Shown: positions 24,984 through 33,655 of the stretch, piece by piece | Layout of the letters: every line of letters starts with the position of its first letter | How positions within the stretch are numbered: the stretch's first letter is position 1 | Assembly (NCBI GenBank): GCA_028353405.1 | Contig: JAOMOG010000010.1 | Coordinates: forward strand, 1 to 49,632 | Length of the DNA stretch: 49,632 nt | Reading direction: 5' to 3' | DNA from: Candidatus Poseidoniaceae archaeon | Lineage (GTDB): Archaea > Thermoplasmatota > Poseidoniia > Poseidoniales > Poseidoniaceae | Translations under genes and position numbers: made by a program | The notes under the pieces: model-generated | What the model saw: only the letters and a program-made list of their open reading frames with translations | Told to the model about the DNA's origin: nothing | The model's database searches: none

Positions 24984-26081
24984 TTAAGCCAATCCAAGCT
25001 CCTTTAGTTTCTCTGGAAGGTAGGTATCAGTAACGAAATCAAGACCATATTTGGCCAAAGATTGCTGCTCAGCCTTCAATCCTAGATCTAGCATCATATT
25101 GATCTGGTCTTGCCACCAAGTATCAGCAAATCGTGGATCAGATAATTCTGCATTTAGAGCCTCAATATCTTTCTTTGATAACTCATCACTAGGCAATTCA
25201 TATGCCATTATGTCATCTGCTGTGATTCCAAGATAACTAGCACTTGGAGTTGCTAAGTATTCGGAGATATGCGCAGTCTTAATCGCACCATAAGCGATTG
25301 ATGCAAAGATTCTGAATGACCAAGGATCACCATCGAGGAAGACGATTATAGGAACATCCCACTCTTCACTCATGCGCTTCATGATTCTTCGAGTAGAACG
25401 GGCTGGTTGCCCCTTTAGGTGTAATAGTCCACAACGGTAATCTTCATCAAAACCATTCTCAACAAGACGGTCAAACATACCACCAGTCTCAATGGCCATA
25501 ATGAAATCAATATCATGTTCTAACAATTCTATCTTTTCTTCTTCAACATTATATGGAAGCCCATATCCAGAATCACCGACATCATCTCTTGCATTAATTC
25601 TCATCCATTCACCGCGACGGTTTCTTTCTCGCAGTGTTAGGTTTCCAATCATTCTGGCCCCATCTTCTTCAGACCTCAACTTGAAATCTTCTCGCAGGCA
25701 TTTTGTCACAATTTCCAAATCTTCTGCAAGATTATTGGAATCGTTTTGGGTACCAAATTTACCCATACCCCAACTTTCAGAAATATAGTACATTTCTCTT
25801 AGAGTTGAGGATTTTCCAGCATCTATCATCTGTTCAATAAATTCAACAACGTGTAATGTTCTAAGCAATTGCTTAGCCGAGCCCAAACTTGTAGCATCTC
25901 TAGTTGAGCGTTTTTTACCATATTTGTAAACACCTAATTTAGAATCAAACCCGATATTATTCTTTGTTCTAACCGGGAGAGTCATCGAAGGTGGTTCTCC
26001 CTTGACCATTTTATCGTACATTTCAGCAACAACTCCGTGCATTGCAACTTTTGTTTCTTCTGGTGAGTGTCTTTTAACCAT
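24984..26081 (-). CDS. top6A: DNA topoisomerase VI subunit A
   Basis: This 365-residue protein is the DNA-cleaving subunit of the type IIB topoisomerase, related to Spo11. The 5Y-CAP domain carries the catalytic Tyr in [12 protein letters not shown] (Tyr98 or, more likely, Tyr99). The Toprim fold has the metal ligands Glu198 ([10 protein letters not shown]) and the DGDPW pair Asp250/Asp252. Length is normal for the family. ATG 26081 shares one base with the top6B stop (TGATG), and a strong Shine-Dalgarno GGAGGTG lies inside the last top6B codons. Both support coupled translation and 1:1 stoichiometry. Confidence 0.97.
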   Translation of the reverse strand: MVKRHSPEETKVAMHGVVAEMYDKMVKGEPPSMTLPVRTKNNIGFDSKLGVYKYGKKRSTRDATSLGSAKQLLRTLHVVEFIEQMIDAGKSSTLREMYYISESWGMGKFGTQNDSNNLAEDLEIVTKCLREDFKLRSEEDGARMIGNLTLRERNRRGEWMRINARDDVGDSGYGLPYNVEEEKIELLEHDIDFIMAIETGGMFDRLVENGFDEDYRCGLLHLKGQPARSTRRIMKRMSEEWDVPIIVFLDGDPWSFRIFASIAYGAIKTAHISEYLATPSASYLGITADDIMAYELPSDELSKKDIEALNAELSDPRFADTWWQDQINMMLDLGLKAEQQSLAKYGLDFVTDTYLPEKLKELGLA

Positions 26082-28192
26082 CAATTACCACCTCCGAATA
26101 GAGTTTGTTGACCTTCGGGGGCCTCAATAGTTGGTTGGTCAAATTCATCAGACACAACCTCGGTAGGTTCAGCATCAGAAGATTTATCTTCAACAGGTTC
26201 CGAATCCAATAAACTTTCACGCGTTTCTACTATATCCATGCCAGCTTCTTTCAAGGCCTTCTCTTGCTGTCTAATTTCATCTAAGAATTTCTCATCCATC
26301 TTTGTAGCACCAATGACTTCCTGTGAACCGCGATAGAATACATCAGTTTCAGTCCAATCTCCCTTTTCTAATCCACCTAAGGAGTAACTGAGAGTAATCC
26401 TTTCTCCAGGATCTAGTGTTGCGAGTTTCCATGCCCAAACACCTGTCGCTTCCTTTCTACCACCCATCTCATTATTGTCAAGGGTCGCTCCAAATTTCTC
26501 AGGCCATGTACACAATATTGTATAGGAACGTGCCCTACTGGTGTAGTTGAATAGTACAACTGAAACATCAGTCATCTTAGTTTCTTTATTCCAAGTGGTT
26601 TGAGTTTCACTGATTACAGCAGACATGATTTTGGTAATCGAACCAGCTAAATCAGGAATAGGGCGGTCAAGGATTTGGGCAGACTTCTCAGCGATTGCAG
26701 GTAAAATATCATTGATTAACTCAAACTTTTCTTGCGTTTTCGCCATCTTTTTCTTCTTCATTAAATGCTTCTTCAAACCTCTACCCATTTCCATAATGGC
26801 TTTTCTTGCTTCTTCCATTACTTCGGCGTTATCGGCAAGCGCTTCCTTTGCTTCCGAAGTGAATTGAACATTGGTGCTTGCAAGATGGACAAGTATTGCA
26901 GCAGGACCCTTCGGCAAACCCTTTCCACCGGCTTGTTCAAGACCATATTGCCTCCAATTCACCGCTTCAATTGCTTTGGTTAGTAAGCATCCACCTTGTT
27001 GGTACATCAAAGGAACTCTATTGGCAAATCGTAGTACTTCTACGTGCTTATCTGCAGCCATTGAGCCACCAAAAATTAATCCAACTTCAACCTGGTAAGG
27101 ATTGCCATTGGTCACTGAGGGGACTCTCGTCATAGTGGAAATAAATCTCGAATCAATTGTTTTTGAAAGGCCCTTTTTGATGAGCATTTCTTCAATTGGT
27201 GATAGACAATTTGTTGGCGGATTGAGTAGTTTAACCGGTTTTCCAGCAATAGTCCTCTCACCTTGCATCGCTTCTAAGAGAGATCTAATTTGTTCTGACT
27301 TGAGCCCTTTTGGTTTTGTTTTTTCACCAATTTCCGATGCTTCACACAGTTCCTTAGCGGAACGAGACGAAACTCCAGAAAAGTTTCCTCTCAAGAAAAC
27401 AGTCATTCGTGAATCTTGAGATTCATTACACATCCGTTGTAATTGTCCTAAATGAATTCCACGAGGATGAGGCTTGATGCTCTCAACTATTCTAGGTAGC
27501 CTTTCAGTAACTCTTGGCCAGTGATGAACTTCACCTTCCGGATCAATGAATGTAATATCTGCATGAGGATTGACAATGCTGGTCATTCTGAGGTATTGCC
27601 AAACAGATTGGCGACCTTTCTGATATTTTGCCTTCATCCTACAAGTGACTTCTAATCCATGCTCGACTAGTTCACCATTTTCATCCTCCCATATCTCTCT
27701 AGCAGCATTAGATTTTGTAGCCTTGTTTTTTCTAGTATCCAATCCAATATCAACTACTGACGCGGTTGGTTCAGTAGCAATTTTTGAGCGTACATGAGTT
27801 GGCCTTCCTGTAGTCAATTGACAATACATTACAACCCCTGTGATCCCTATACCCTGCTGTCCTCTAGATTGCCGAATAGCATGAAATCTTGAACCAAACA
27901 AAAGTTGGCCAAATACCTTTTCAACGCTTTTTTGTGGAATACCAGGCCCATTATCAGTAGTTTTCATTTCAATAATATCTTTTTTAGCATCGATTTTATT
28001 AATTTGAATTTTTAAAGTTGGTAACATTCTTGCCTCTTCACAAGCGTCAAGAGAGTTGTCAACGGATTCCTTTACTGCAGTGATTAATGAACGGGCGAGG
28101 GAATCAAAACCAAGAAAATGTTTATTCTTTTCAAAAAATTCTGAAATTGCTACTTGTTTTTGGTTGTCTGCTAGTTTCTGTGCAATGCCCAT
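26081..28192 (-). CDS. top6B: DNA topoisomerase VI subunit B
   Basis: This 703-residue protein is the ATPase subunit of topoisomerase VI. The GHKL motifs are clear: [12 protein letters not shown] (41-52, with Glu42 and Asn46), DNGPGIP (80-86) and [11 protein letters not shown] (110-120). The H2TH and transducer regions follow. Residues ~640-703 form an acidic, probably disordered tail ending QQTLFGGGN, which resembles a PCNA-interacting motif. GGAGG is seen about 8 nt before the ATG. It is the first gene of the top6B-top6A pair and is divergent from the VOC gene across a ~200-nt gap. Confidence 0.97.
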   Translation of the reverse strand: MGIAQKLADNQKQVAISEFFEKNKHFLGFDSLARSLITAVKESVDNSLDACEEARMLPTLKIQINKIDAKKDIIEMKTTDNGPGIPQKSVEKVFGQLLFGSRFHAIRQSRGQQGIGITGVVMYCQLTTGRPTHVRSKIATEPTASVVDIGLDTRKNKATKSNAAREIWEDENGELVEHGLEVTCRMKAKYQKGRQSVWQYLRMTSIVNPHADITFIDPEGEVHHWPRVTERLPRIVESIKPHPRGIHLGQLQRMCNESQDSRMTVFLRGNFSGVSSRSAKELCEASEIGEKTKPKGLKSEQIRSLLEAMQGERTIAGKPVKLLNPPTNCLSPIEEMLIKKGLSKTIDSRFISTMTRVPSVTNGNPYQVEVGLIFGGSMAADKHVEVLRFANRVPLMYQQGGCLLTKAIEAVNWRQYGLEQAGGKGLPKGPAAILVHLASTNVQFTSEAKEALADNAEVMEEARKAIMEMGRGLKKHLMKKKKMAKTQEKFELINDILPAIAEKSAQILDRPIPDLAGSITKIMSAVISETQTTWNKETKMTDVSVVLFNYTSRARSYTILCTWPEKFGATLDNNEMGGRKEATGVWAWKLATLDPGERITLSYSLGGLEKGDWTETDVFYRGSQEVIGATKMDEKFLDEIRQQEKALKEAGMDIVETRESLLDSEPVEDKSSDAEPTEVVSDEFDQPTIEAPEGQQTLFGGGN

Positions 28193-28396
28193 TGTAAGGT
28201 CCTCCGCCTCTGGTCCTCCTCAGTCCTAATGACTTTGGGCCAGCAGACAAATAGCCTGCCACTACGACGGTTCTTAACAAATGTGGGTCAATATCTTGGT
28301 TGGTTGTCTTTTGATAACGCTGAAACCGAAGGGGTTCAGGGTTATCTCCGCAGCATCGAGGGCGAATGTTATTACTGAGAATGAAATAAACTAGCC

Positions 28397-28825
28397 ATGG
28401 AGTCATATCTTGAGCACGTCAACATAACCGTAATCGATGTTGATGAAGCGATTCGTTTTCTGCAAACGGCTATGCCGGATTGGAAGGTTCGAGCAGATGT
28501 TAGTAGCAAGGAGAGTAATTGTCGCAGATGGGTCCATATCGGCACAGATACCACATACTTGGCCATAGAAGACAGAGGGGCAACACAGAAAGGGCCGCAC
28601 GAGCCCTATGTTAATCCAGGCGTTAACCACATAGGAATCGTCGTCAAAGATGTTGATGCAGTTTCAAAAAGATTGACAGATGCTGGCTATGCAGAGGGAT
28701 TAAGTTCTCCAGATCACCCAAATAGAAGGCGTATCTACTTCTTTGATGCTGAAGGAAATGAGTATGAATTTGTTGAGTATCTTCAATCTGACATCGCGTC
28801 CCATAACAATTATTCTGACGCATAG
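28397..28825 (+). CDS. VOC (glyoxalase/dioxygenase fold) protein
   Basis: This 142-residue protein has the paired beta-alpha-beta-beta-beta layout of the vicinal-oxygen-chelate family. It starts YLEHVNITVIDVDEAIRFL and repeats at GVNHIGIVVKDVDAVSKRL. Likely metal ligands are His8, the second-half His in VNHIG and a C-terminal Glu in NEYEFVEYL. Glyoxalase I, dioxygenases and resistance proteins share this fold, so no substrate is assigned. The start has no Shine-Dalgarno and may be leaderless. Confidence 0.8.
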   Translation: MESYLEHVNITVIDVDEAIRFLQTAMPDWKVRADVSSKESNCRRWVHIGTDTTYLAIEDRGATQKGPHEPYVNPGVNHIGIVVKDVDAVSKRLTDAGYAEGLSSPDHPNRRRIYFFDAEGNEYEFVEYLQSDIASHNNYSDA

Positions 28826-28960
28826 AGTACGGTCTGCTCAGGCTTTCAATTGACTCTTTTCTTCTTCGAATAAATAACCGAATTTGTAATTAATTCGATA
28901 AACACAGATTGCTTGAATTGTTATATTGGAATCACGCGGCGAATAAACGGGGAGCAGGAA

Positions 28961-29995
28961 ATGCGTAGCGTAGTATATACAAAAAGTGGTGGAATGAATG
29001 CCATTGATATCGTAGAATCCCCTACCCCAAGCCCAGCAAAGGGAGAAGTTCTAATCGAGGTCCATCGAGCTGGAATCAACTTTGCTGATTTGATGATGCG
29101 CCAGGGCCTTTATTCACCCGTTCCTCCATATCCATTCACGCCAGGCTACGAAATTTCTGGAGTGGTGAGACAACTCGGAGAAGGAGTTGAGGAAACTGGA
29201 TTTGTTATCGGTGACCGCGTAGTATCAATATGTGGAATGGGGGGTTATTCTGAGCAAATCGTTTGTCCCGCTGAACGCTGTTTCAAATTACCAGAAAACA
29301 TCACCTTTGACGCAGCAGCAGCACTTCCAGTAACATACTTGACCGCACATCACATGCTGACTTATCTCGGTAATTTCCAACAAGGCGATTCGATTCTTGT
29401 TCATCATGCTGCTGGAGGAGTTGGAACTGCAACCGCTCAACTTGCAAAAGCACTTGGAGCATCCAAAGTGTTCGGAACTGCTTCAACAAATAAGGCGGAA
29501 TTTGTCAAATCACTCGGCATGCGCTTCATCGACAGAGAGGCAGAAGATTTCGTTGAAGTCTGTAAGCGCGAGACAGATGGAGAAGGAGTTCATCATGCAC
29601 TTGATCCAGTTGGCGGCAAGCATATGATGCGCTCATACAAGGCACTGCGTTCAGGTGGGCGCCTGTATGCATTCGGGGGCTCTGCTGCAGTAAAGGGCAG
29701 TAAACGTTCGATTGTTACAGCACTACGAATGGTTTTGACAACTCCTAAATTCAATCCATTCAAAATGATGACTTCAAACAAAGCAGTGTTCGGAGTTCAT
29801 ATGGGAACTTGGAAGGATGAGGGTGTAGTAAAAAAGCAGATATTCTCTTTGGTGGAGATGCTTGAAGATGGCCGCATATCTCCGGTGGTTGACAAGGTGT
29901 TCCGCTTTGAAGAAGTGGCAGCAGCACAGCAATATATTCATGACCGTAAGAATCGCGGCAAAGTTCTACTAGACTTTTCACCTCAAAGCAAATGA
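28961..29995 (+). CDS. NADPH:quinone oxidoreductase-like (MDR superfamily, zinc-independent)
   Basis: This 344-residue medium-chain dehydrogenase/reductase has the GroES-like N-terminal domain (GINFADLMMRQGLY, FTPGYEISGVV). Its Rossmann motif is AAGGVGTATAQLAKALGA (~150-167). The structural-zinc cysteines of alcohol dehydrogenases are absent, which places it with zeta-crystallin-type quinone reductases. GGAG sits ~8 nt before ATG 28961, so this is preferred over an in-frame TTG at 28913. It probably reduces quinones or enones with NADPH; the actual substrate is unknown. Confidence 0.85.
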   Translation: MRSVVYTKSGGMNAIDIVESPTPSPAKGEVLIEVHRAGINFADLMMRQGLYSPVPPYPFTPGYEISGVVRQLGEGVEETGFVIGDRVVSICGMGGYSEQIVCPAERCFKLPENITFDAAAALPVTYLTAHHMLTYLGNFQQGDSILVHHAAGGVGTATAQLAKALGASKVFGTASTNKAEFVKSLGMRFIDREAEDFVEVCKRETDGEGVHHALDPVGGKHMMRSYKALRSGGRLYAFGGSAAVKGSKRSIVTALRMVLTTPKFNPFKMMTSNKAVFGVHMGTWKDEGVVKKQIFSLVEMLEDGRISPVVDKVFRFEEVAAAQQYIHDRKNRGKVLLDFSPQSK

Positions 29996-30058
29996 ATCTG
30001 CCAATGCGTACCCTTGAGTTGATATTGAATTTTAGGATTAGTATTGTTTTGCATGAGA

Positions 30059-30319
30059 CTATACAACCTCAAAATAGTATAATGCAGCTAACAGAAATCC
30101 TACGTCCACTATTACAAATAATATTTTCATTTGTAATGGCATTTTTTTCCAAAAATGTACCAAGCCATTGCCCTCCTCATGACCCAATGTTTCATTTCCA
30201 GCCTCTTTCGGGAACAGTTGCCTGTAGGCAGTCCGAAATAGAAAATAAAAGATCGAAAGAACAGTCACAACAACAAGAAATAAATCAAGCAATTCAAAAA
30301 AGTCACTCAATAGTCTCAC
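30059..30319 (-). CDS. Small two-helix membrane protein
   Basis: This 86-residue frame has two hydrophobic segments (~8-31 and ~63-85) separated by a charged loop, which is the pattern of a real small membrane protein. It has no ATG: a GTG at 30319 directly after an in-frame stop is the only early start. The overlapping plus-strand frame has no protein-like pattern. No family is recognised. It lies between the convergent quinone reductase and the dehydratase gene. Confidence 0.45.
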   Translation of the reverse strand: MRLLSDFFELLDLFLVVVTVLSIFYFLFRTAYRQLFPKEAGNETLGHEEGNGLVHFWKKMPLQMKILFVIVDVGFLLAALYYFEVV

Positions 30320-30374
30320 CTAATCTTCTCATATGAAGTCCTCCTCTTCTTAAATGATAAATGAATGGGAGGCA

Positions 30375-32363
30375 TCAATTGAACAAATCATCATTCCAAG
30401 CAGTAATGATGCCTGTAAATGCTGATGCAGCTACTGTTAGTGGGCTTGCCAAATACAGTTTTCCTGGCCCAGAACGACCTTGGAAATTGCGATTAATCGC
30501 TGAGACAGTGACTTGTTCTTGGTTGATAGAAACACCAGGTCCTGCACCAATACAAGCACCACAACCAGGGTCGATCAAATTGATTCCTACCCGTTCAAAT
30601 AAGGCATGCCAGCCTTTCTGTACAGCCATTTCTTTTACGATTCCCGAGCCATATTGAATATAGAATTCAACCCCATCTTTGACGGTTAAACCAGCATCTT
30701 CTGCTGCTTGACAAACCAAGGCATAGTAAGCAATATCGTCTTCTTTTCCAGCAGTACACGAACCACCATAAGCGATGTTTATTTCGACTTGGCCAATATC
30801 AGTAATATTAGCGCCATTTGTCGGATCGCTTGGAATTCCCTCGTCAGGATTACCTGGGTGTGCTACCATTGGTACGATTTCTGAGAGATTGATAACGTGG
30901 ATTCCACCAGTATACTCTGCGCCCTCATCAGGAGCAACTGCAAGGCTTTTCATGACATTAATATCAAGATGTGGTTGAGTTTTTAGCATCCAATCATACA
31001 GTAAGTCATCCGCTTCACATATTCCTGTTCTAGCGGAGCATTCAGTAGCCATGTTACAAAGAGTAGCTCTCTCATCAGCTGAGATTGAAGTAAGACCTGA
31101 GCCACCAAATTCCATGCTACGGTTAAGAGTCAATTCTTCGCGAGCATGATCAGATAAAATATAGAGAATAATATCTTTAGCAGTACATCCATGATTTAGA
31201 GTGCCAACCAATTCAAATCGAATTGATTCAGGAACTTTTACGAAAGTAAATCCTGCACTAACTAAGTTAGCATATTCGGTTGAACCAACACCCCAAGTAA
31301 GGGCATTGGATGCACCGCCCATACAGGTATGGGAGTCAGTTGCTTGGATGAAATCTGCAACTTCGATGAATTCTTCTCTTGCTACTTGATGGCAAATTCC
31401 AGGCGAAACTCCGTCTTGAGCTGAATAATCGCGAACACCAGTATGTTGCTGAAATTCAATCTGCAAATCCCGTAGAACCTGAACCTTTGCCATATGAGGG
31501 ACAAATTTTGGATTATGGTGGGCATAGAGCAAGTGGTCTTCAAAGACTGCAAATTTACTTGGATTTGGTAAACTATAATTTTCGCCATATTCTTCAATAA
31601 GGAAATTATGAACTTGTGCAGTAGTGAATTCGTGAGAATATCCGCCCTGTACTTGAGCAATTACTGGGTCATGTGGTTTGACACATTGGCCATCATCTTG
31701 TCCGACTAAATTACGAGCAATGATCTTCTCTGCCATAGTCATTGGACGGGATGGCGTATTGATTGCAGGCAAAGAAACCTCGCCAGCCTTCAGTGCTTTT
31801 GCGAAAGCAAATAATCCACCTCTTTCAAGAATTATTTTTGTTACAGGGTCGTATCTATCTGTGAACTCCGATAGAGCAATGCTCTCTCCGTTCTGTAAAC
31901 GAGTTAACATAGCATGGTCGCCCATCAGTTGCCCTAGATTGATATTATTTCTTTCATGAATGGGAGCGAACGATGCAGCGATTACGATATTTATTCCAGA
32001 CCAGCGTTCACACTGTGGTGCTGTTTCTCTACTAGAGCCAGTACCTTTGCGTTGACCAGAAACAATAACTTCAAAATTTCCATTCTTGAGTGCATTTTCA
32101 TTGAATACTCTTAGTCCATTATGCATTAATCCTGCATAAGCATTCTTGGCAATTTCAACAGGCGAATGATCAAAACAAACCCAAGCGGGAGTCATAACAT
32201 CAGTATTGATGTCATCAAGTAAATCTTCAATACGTAAATCTTCCATTTTCAAATCTAAACCATCGTATAATTGTTTACGAATTAGGTCCAAATCCTTGGT
32301 CAAAAATAGTACTCTTTTTCCCTCTGTAAGGGAGATTTCGTTTGTTGGCCAGTCCCCTCGCAT
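30375..32363 (-). CDS. Aconitase-family hydro-lyase, fused swivel and Fe-S domains (3-isopropylmalate dehydratase/homoaconitase-like)
   Basis: This 662-residue protein joins the two halves of a LeuCD-type enzyme in the reverse of aconitase A order. The swivel (LeuD-like) domain comes first (~45-190), with DDINTDVMTPAWV and the substrate loop GTGSSRETAP (107-116). The catalytic LeuC-like domain starts near PMTMAEKI (~207). The three [4Fe-4S] cysteines are Cys347 (TDSHTC), Cys601 and Cys604 (PGCGACIGAGPG). It should isomerise a 2- or 3-hydroxy-tricarboxylic acid by dehydration and rehydration. Isopropylmalate, homocitrate and citrate cannot be told apart by eye. The start is supported by GAGGGAG before the ATG. 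A possible partner dehydrogenase is at 46.7 kb. Confidence 0.85.
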   Translation of the reverse strand: MRGDWPTNEISLTEGKRVLFLTKDLDLIRKQLYDGLDLKMEDLRIEDLLDDINTDVMTPAWVCFDHSPVEIAKNAYAGLMHNGLRVFNENALKNGNFEVIVSGQRKGTGSSRETAPQCERWSGINIVIAASFAPIHERNNINLGQLMGDHAMLTRLQNGESIALSEFTDRYDPVTKIILERGGLFAFAKALKAGEVSLPAINTPSRPMTMAEKIIARNLVGQDDGQCVKPHDPVIAQVQGGYSHEFTTAQVHNFLIEEYGENYSLPNPSKFAVFEDHLLYAHHNPKFVPHMAKVQVLRDLQIEFQQHTGVRDYSAQDGVSPGICHQVAREEFIEVADFIQATDSHTCMGGASNALTWGVGSTEYANLVSAGFTFVKVPESIRFELVGTLNHGCTAKDIILYILSDHAREELTLNRSMEFGGSGLTSISADERATLCNMATECSARTGICEADDLLYDWMLKTQPHLDINVMKSLAVAPDEGAEYTGGIHVINLSEIVPMVAHPGNPDEGIPSDPTNGANITDIGQVEINIAYGGSCTAGKEDDIAYYALVCQAAEDAGLTVKDGVEFYIQYGSGIVKEMAVQKGWHALFERVGINLIDPGCGACIGAGPGVSINQEQVTVSAINRNFQGRSGPGKLYLASPLTVAASAFTGIITAWNDDLFN

Positions 32364-32553
32364 ATTTCTCCCTCAAACTCTCTCAAGAGTCGGGTAGGTA
32401 TAACGGGTTCGGAACTTGCCAAAACACAGACTTAGGCCCACATATCAAATTGTTATTTTGTCAAAAAACGGTATTTTTGAATCAGATTGGGTTTTTTTAA
32501 TTCACTCAGAGAAAATATTTTGTTTGAAGTCGGGGAATTTTGAATAAGAATTA

Positions 32554-32572
32554 AAGTAATTTTATATTACTT
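32554..32572. promoter_or_regulatory. AT-rich palindrome upstream of tfb
   Basis: AAGTAAT (32554-32560) and ATTACTT (32566-32572) are perfect 7-bp arms with a 5-nt spacer. The site lies about 75 nt upstream of the probable tfb TATA box. It could be an operator for either divergent gene. Confidence 0.4.
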
Positions 32573-32633
32573 GGTAGAATTCGGGCAACTGCGTGATGTT
32601 TTGACATTACGAGTATTAGATTGTGCCGGCGCA

Positions 32634-32648
32634 GGGTTTAAATAACCC
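32634..32648 (+). promoter_or_regulatory. Probable tfb TATA box inside an inverted repeat
   Basis: TTTAAATA (32637-32644) is a good archaeal TATA element. It lies inside GGGTT-TAAAT-AACCC, so flanking GGGTT and AACCC form 5-bp inverted arms. Transcription would begin near 32665-32670, giving a leader of about 50 nt with a Shine-Dalgarno. Confidence 0.55.
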
Positions 32649-32719
32649 ACGCTGGGGGGTTGAATTACTATTACCCTGCAAGTTGGACATCGCGTTCATC
32701 GTGGGGAGGCGGGATTAAA

Positions 32720-33646
32720 ATGGATGAACAACAAGTGGAAGACACCGTAAAATGCAGCGATTGTGGAAGTAGAGAATTAACACGAGACGAAACTCGTGGT
32801 GAAGTCGTCTGTGACGATTGTGGTTTGGTTTTAGAAGACAATGTAATTGACCAAGGCGCAGAATGGAGAGTTTTCTCTCCAGAACAAGGCGATCAGCGAG
32901 CCCGAACAGGAGCTCCAATGACCGTTATGTTACACGACAAAGGTTTGTCAACTGACATCGATTGGCAGAATAAGGATTATTCTGGAAAAACAATCAATTC
33001 AAAGTACCGCTCTCAATTCTATCGCATGAGGAAGTGGCAAAAGAGAAGCAGAGTTTCCAACGCTACTGAACGTAACTTAGCAATGGCTTTGGCTGAACTT
33101 GACCGTATGGCAAGCCGTTTAGAATTGCCTAAGTCTGTAAGAGAAGCAGCAGCAGTCAATTACAAGAAAGCAGTCGACAAGAGATTGATTCGTGGACGCT
33201 CAATTGAAGGTGTTGCAGCAGCATCACTCTATGCAGCATGCCGACAATGTGGTGTACCTCGTACACTCGACGAAATCGGACAAGCATCACGTACTGGTCG
33301 CAAGGAAATTGGCCGTACATACCGTTTCATGGTACGCGAATTGAAGATGAAGATCATGCCGACAGGACCTGAAGATTATATCTCAAGGTTCTGTTCAGGA
33401 CTTGGCCTAGATGCTGAAGTTGAAGCAAAGGCATATGAATTGATTAAGGCGGCTCAAGAGAAGGAATTGACTAGTGGAAGAGGACCTACTGGAATCGCAG
33501 CTTCAATTATTTACATCGCATCAGTTCTTTGTGGTAAAAGACGCACTCAACGTGAAGTTGCAGAAGTTGCAGGTGTTACCGAAGTAACTATTCGTAATCG
33601 TTACAAGGAATTGATTCAAAACCTCAACATCGAATTAGATATTTGA
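32720..33646 (+). CDS. tfb: Transcription initiation factor B (TFB)
   Basis: This 308-residue protein is the archaeal TFIIB homologue that recruits RNA polymerase to TBP-bound promoters. The N-terminal zinc ribbon has Cys12, Cys15, Cys31 and Cys34. A B-reader-like segment follows ([24 protein letters not shown]). Two cyclin-fold repeats span ~115-195 and ~210-300, the second ending in a helix-turn-helix ([23 protein letters not shown]) that contacts the BRE. Length is normal. ATG 32720 is chosen because GGAGGCGGG precedes it and the zinc ribbon then starts at the usual distance. The HEAT-like gene follows within 9 nt. Confidence 0.97.
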   Translation: MDEQQVEDTVKCSDCGSRELTRDETRGEVVCDDCGLVLEDNVIDQGAEWRVFSPEQGDQRARTGAPMTVMLHDKGLSTDIDWQNKDYSGKTINSKYRSQFYRMRKWQKRSRVSNATERNLAMALAELDRMASRLELPKSVREAAAVNYKKAVDKRLIRGRSIEGVAAASLYAACRQCGVPRTLDEIGQASRTGRKEIGRTYRFMVRELKMKIMPTGPEDYISRFCSGLGLDAEVEAKAYELIKAAQEKELTSGRGPTGIAASIIYIASVLCGKRRTQREVAEVAGVTEVTIRNRYKELIQNLNIELDI

Positions 33647-33655
33647 GGCATGAAT

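Larger units (their letters stand above)
32364..32719. other. Intergenic region between the dehydratase gene and tfb
   Basis: This 356-nt gap between divergent genes contains no credible gene. It is AT-rich with several A and T runs and two inverted repeats, listed separately. The Shine-Dalgarno GGGGAGGCGGG lies directly before the tfb ATG. On the minus strand, TTATAC near 32400 could be the promoter element of the dehydratase gene. Confidence 0.6.

Noticed and set aside
29992-30336. 114-residue plus-strand frame after the quinone oxidoreductase
   Set aside because: The opposite strand gives a convincing two-helix membrane protein; this frame has no domain-like pattern.
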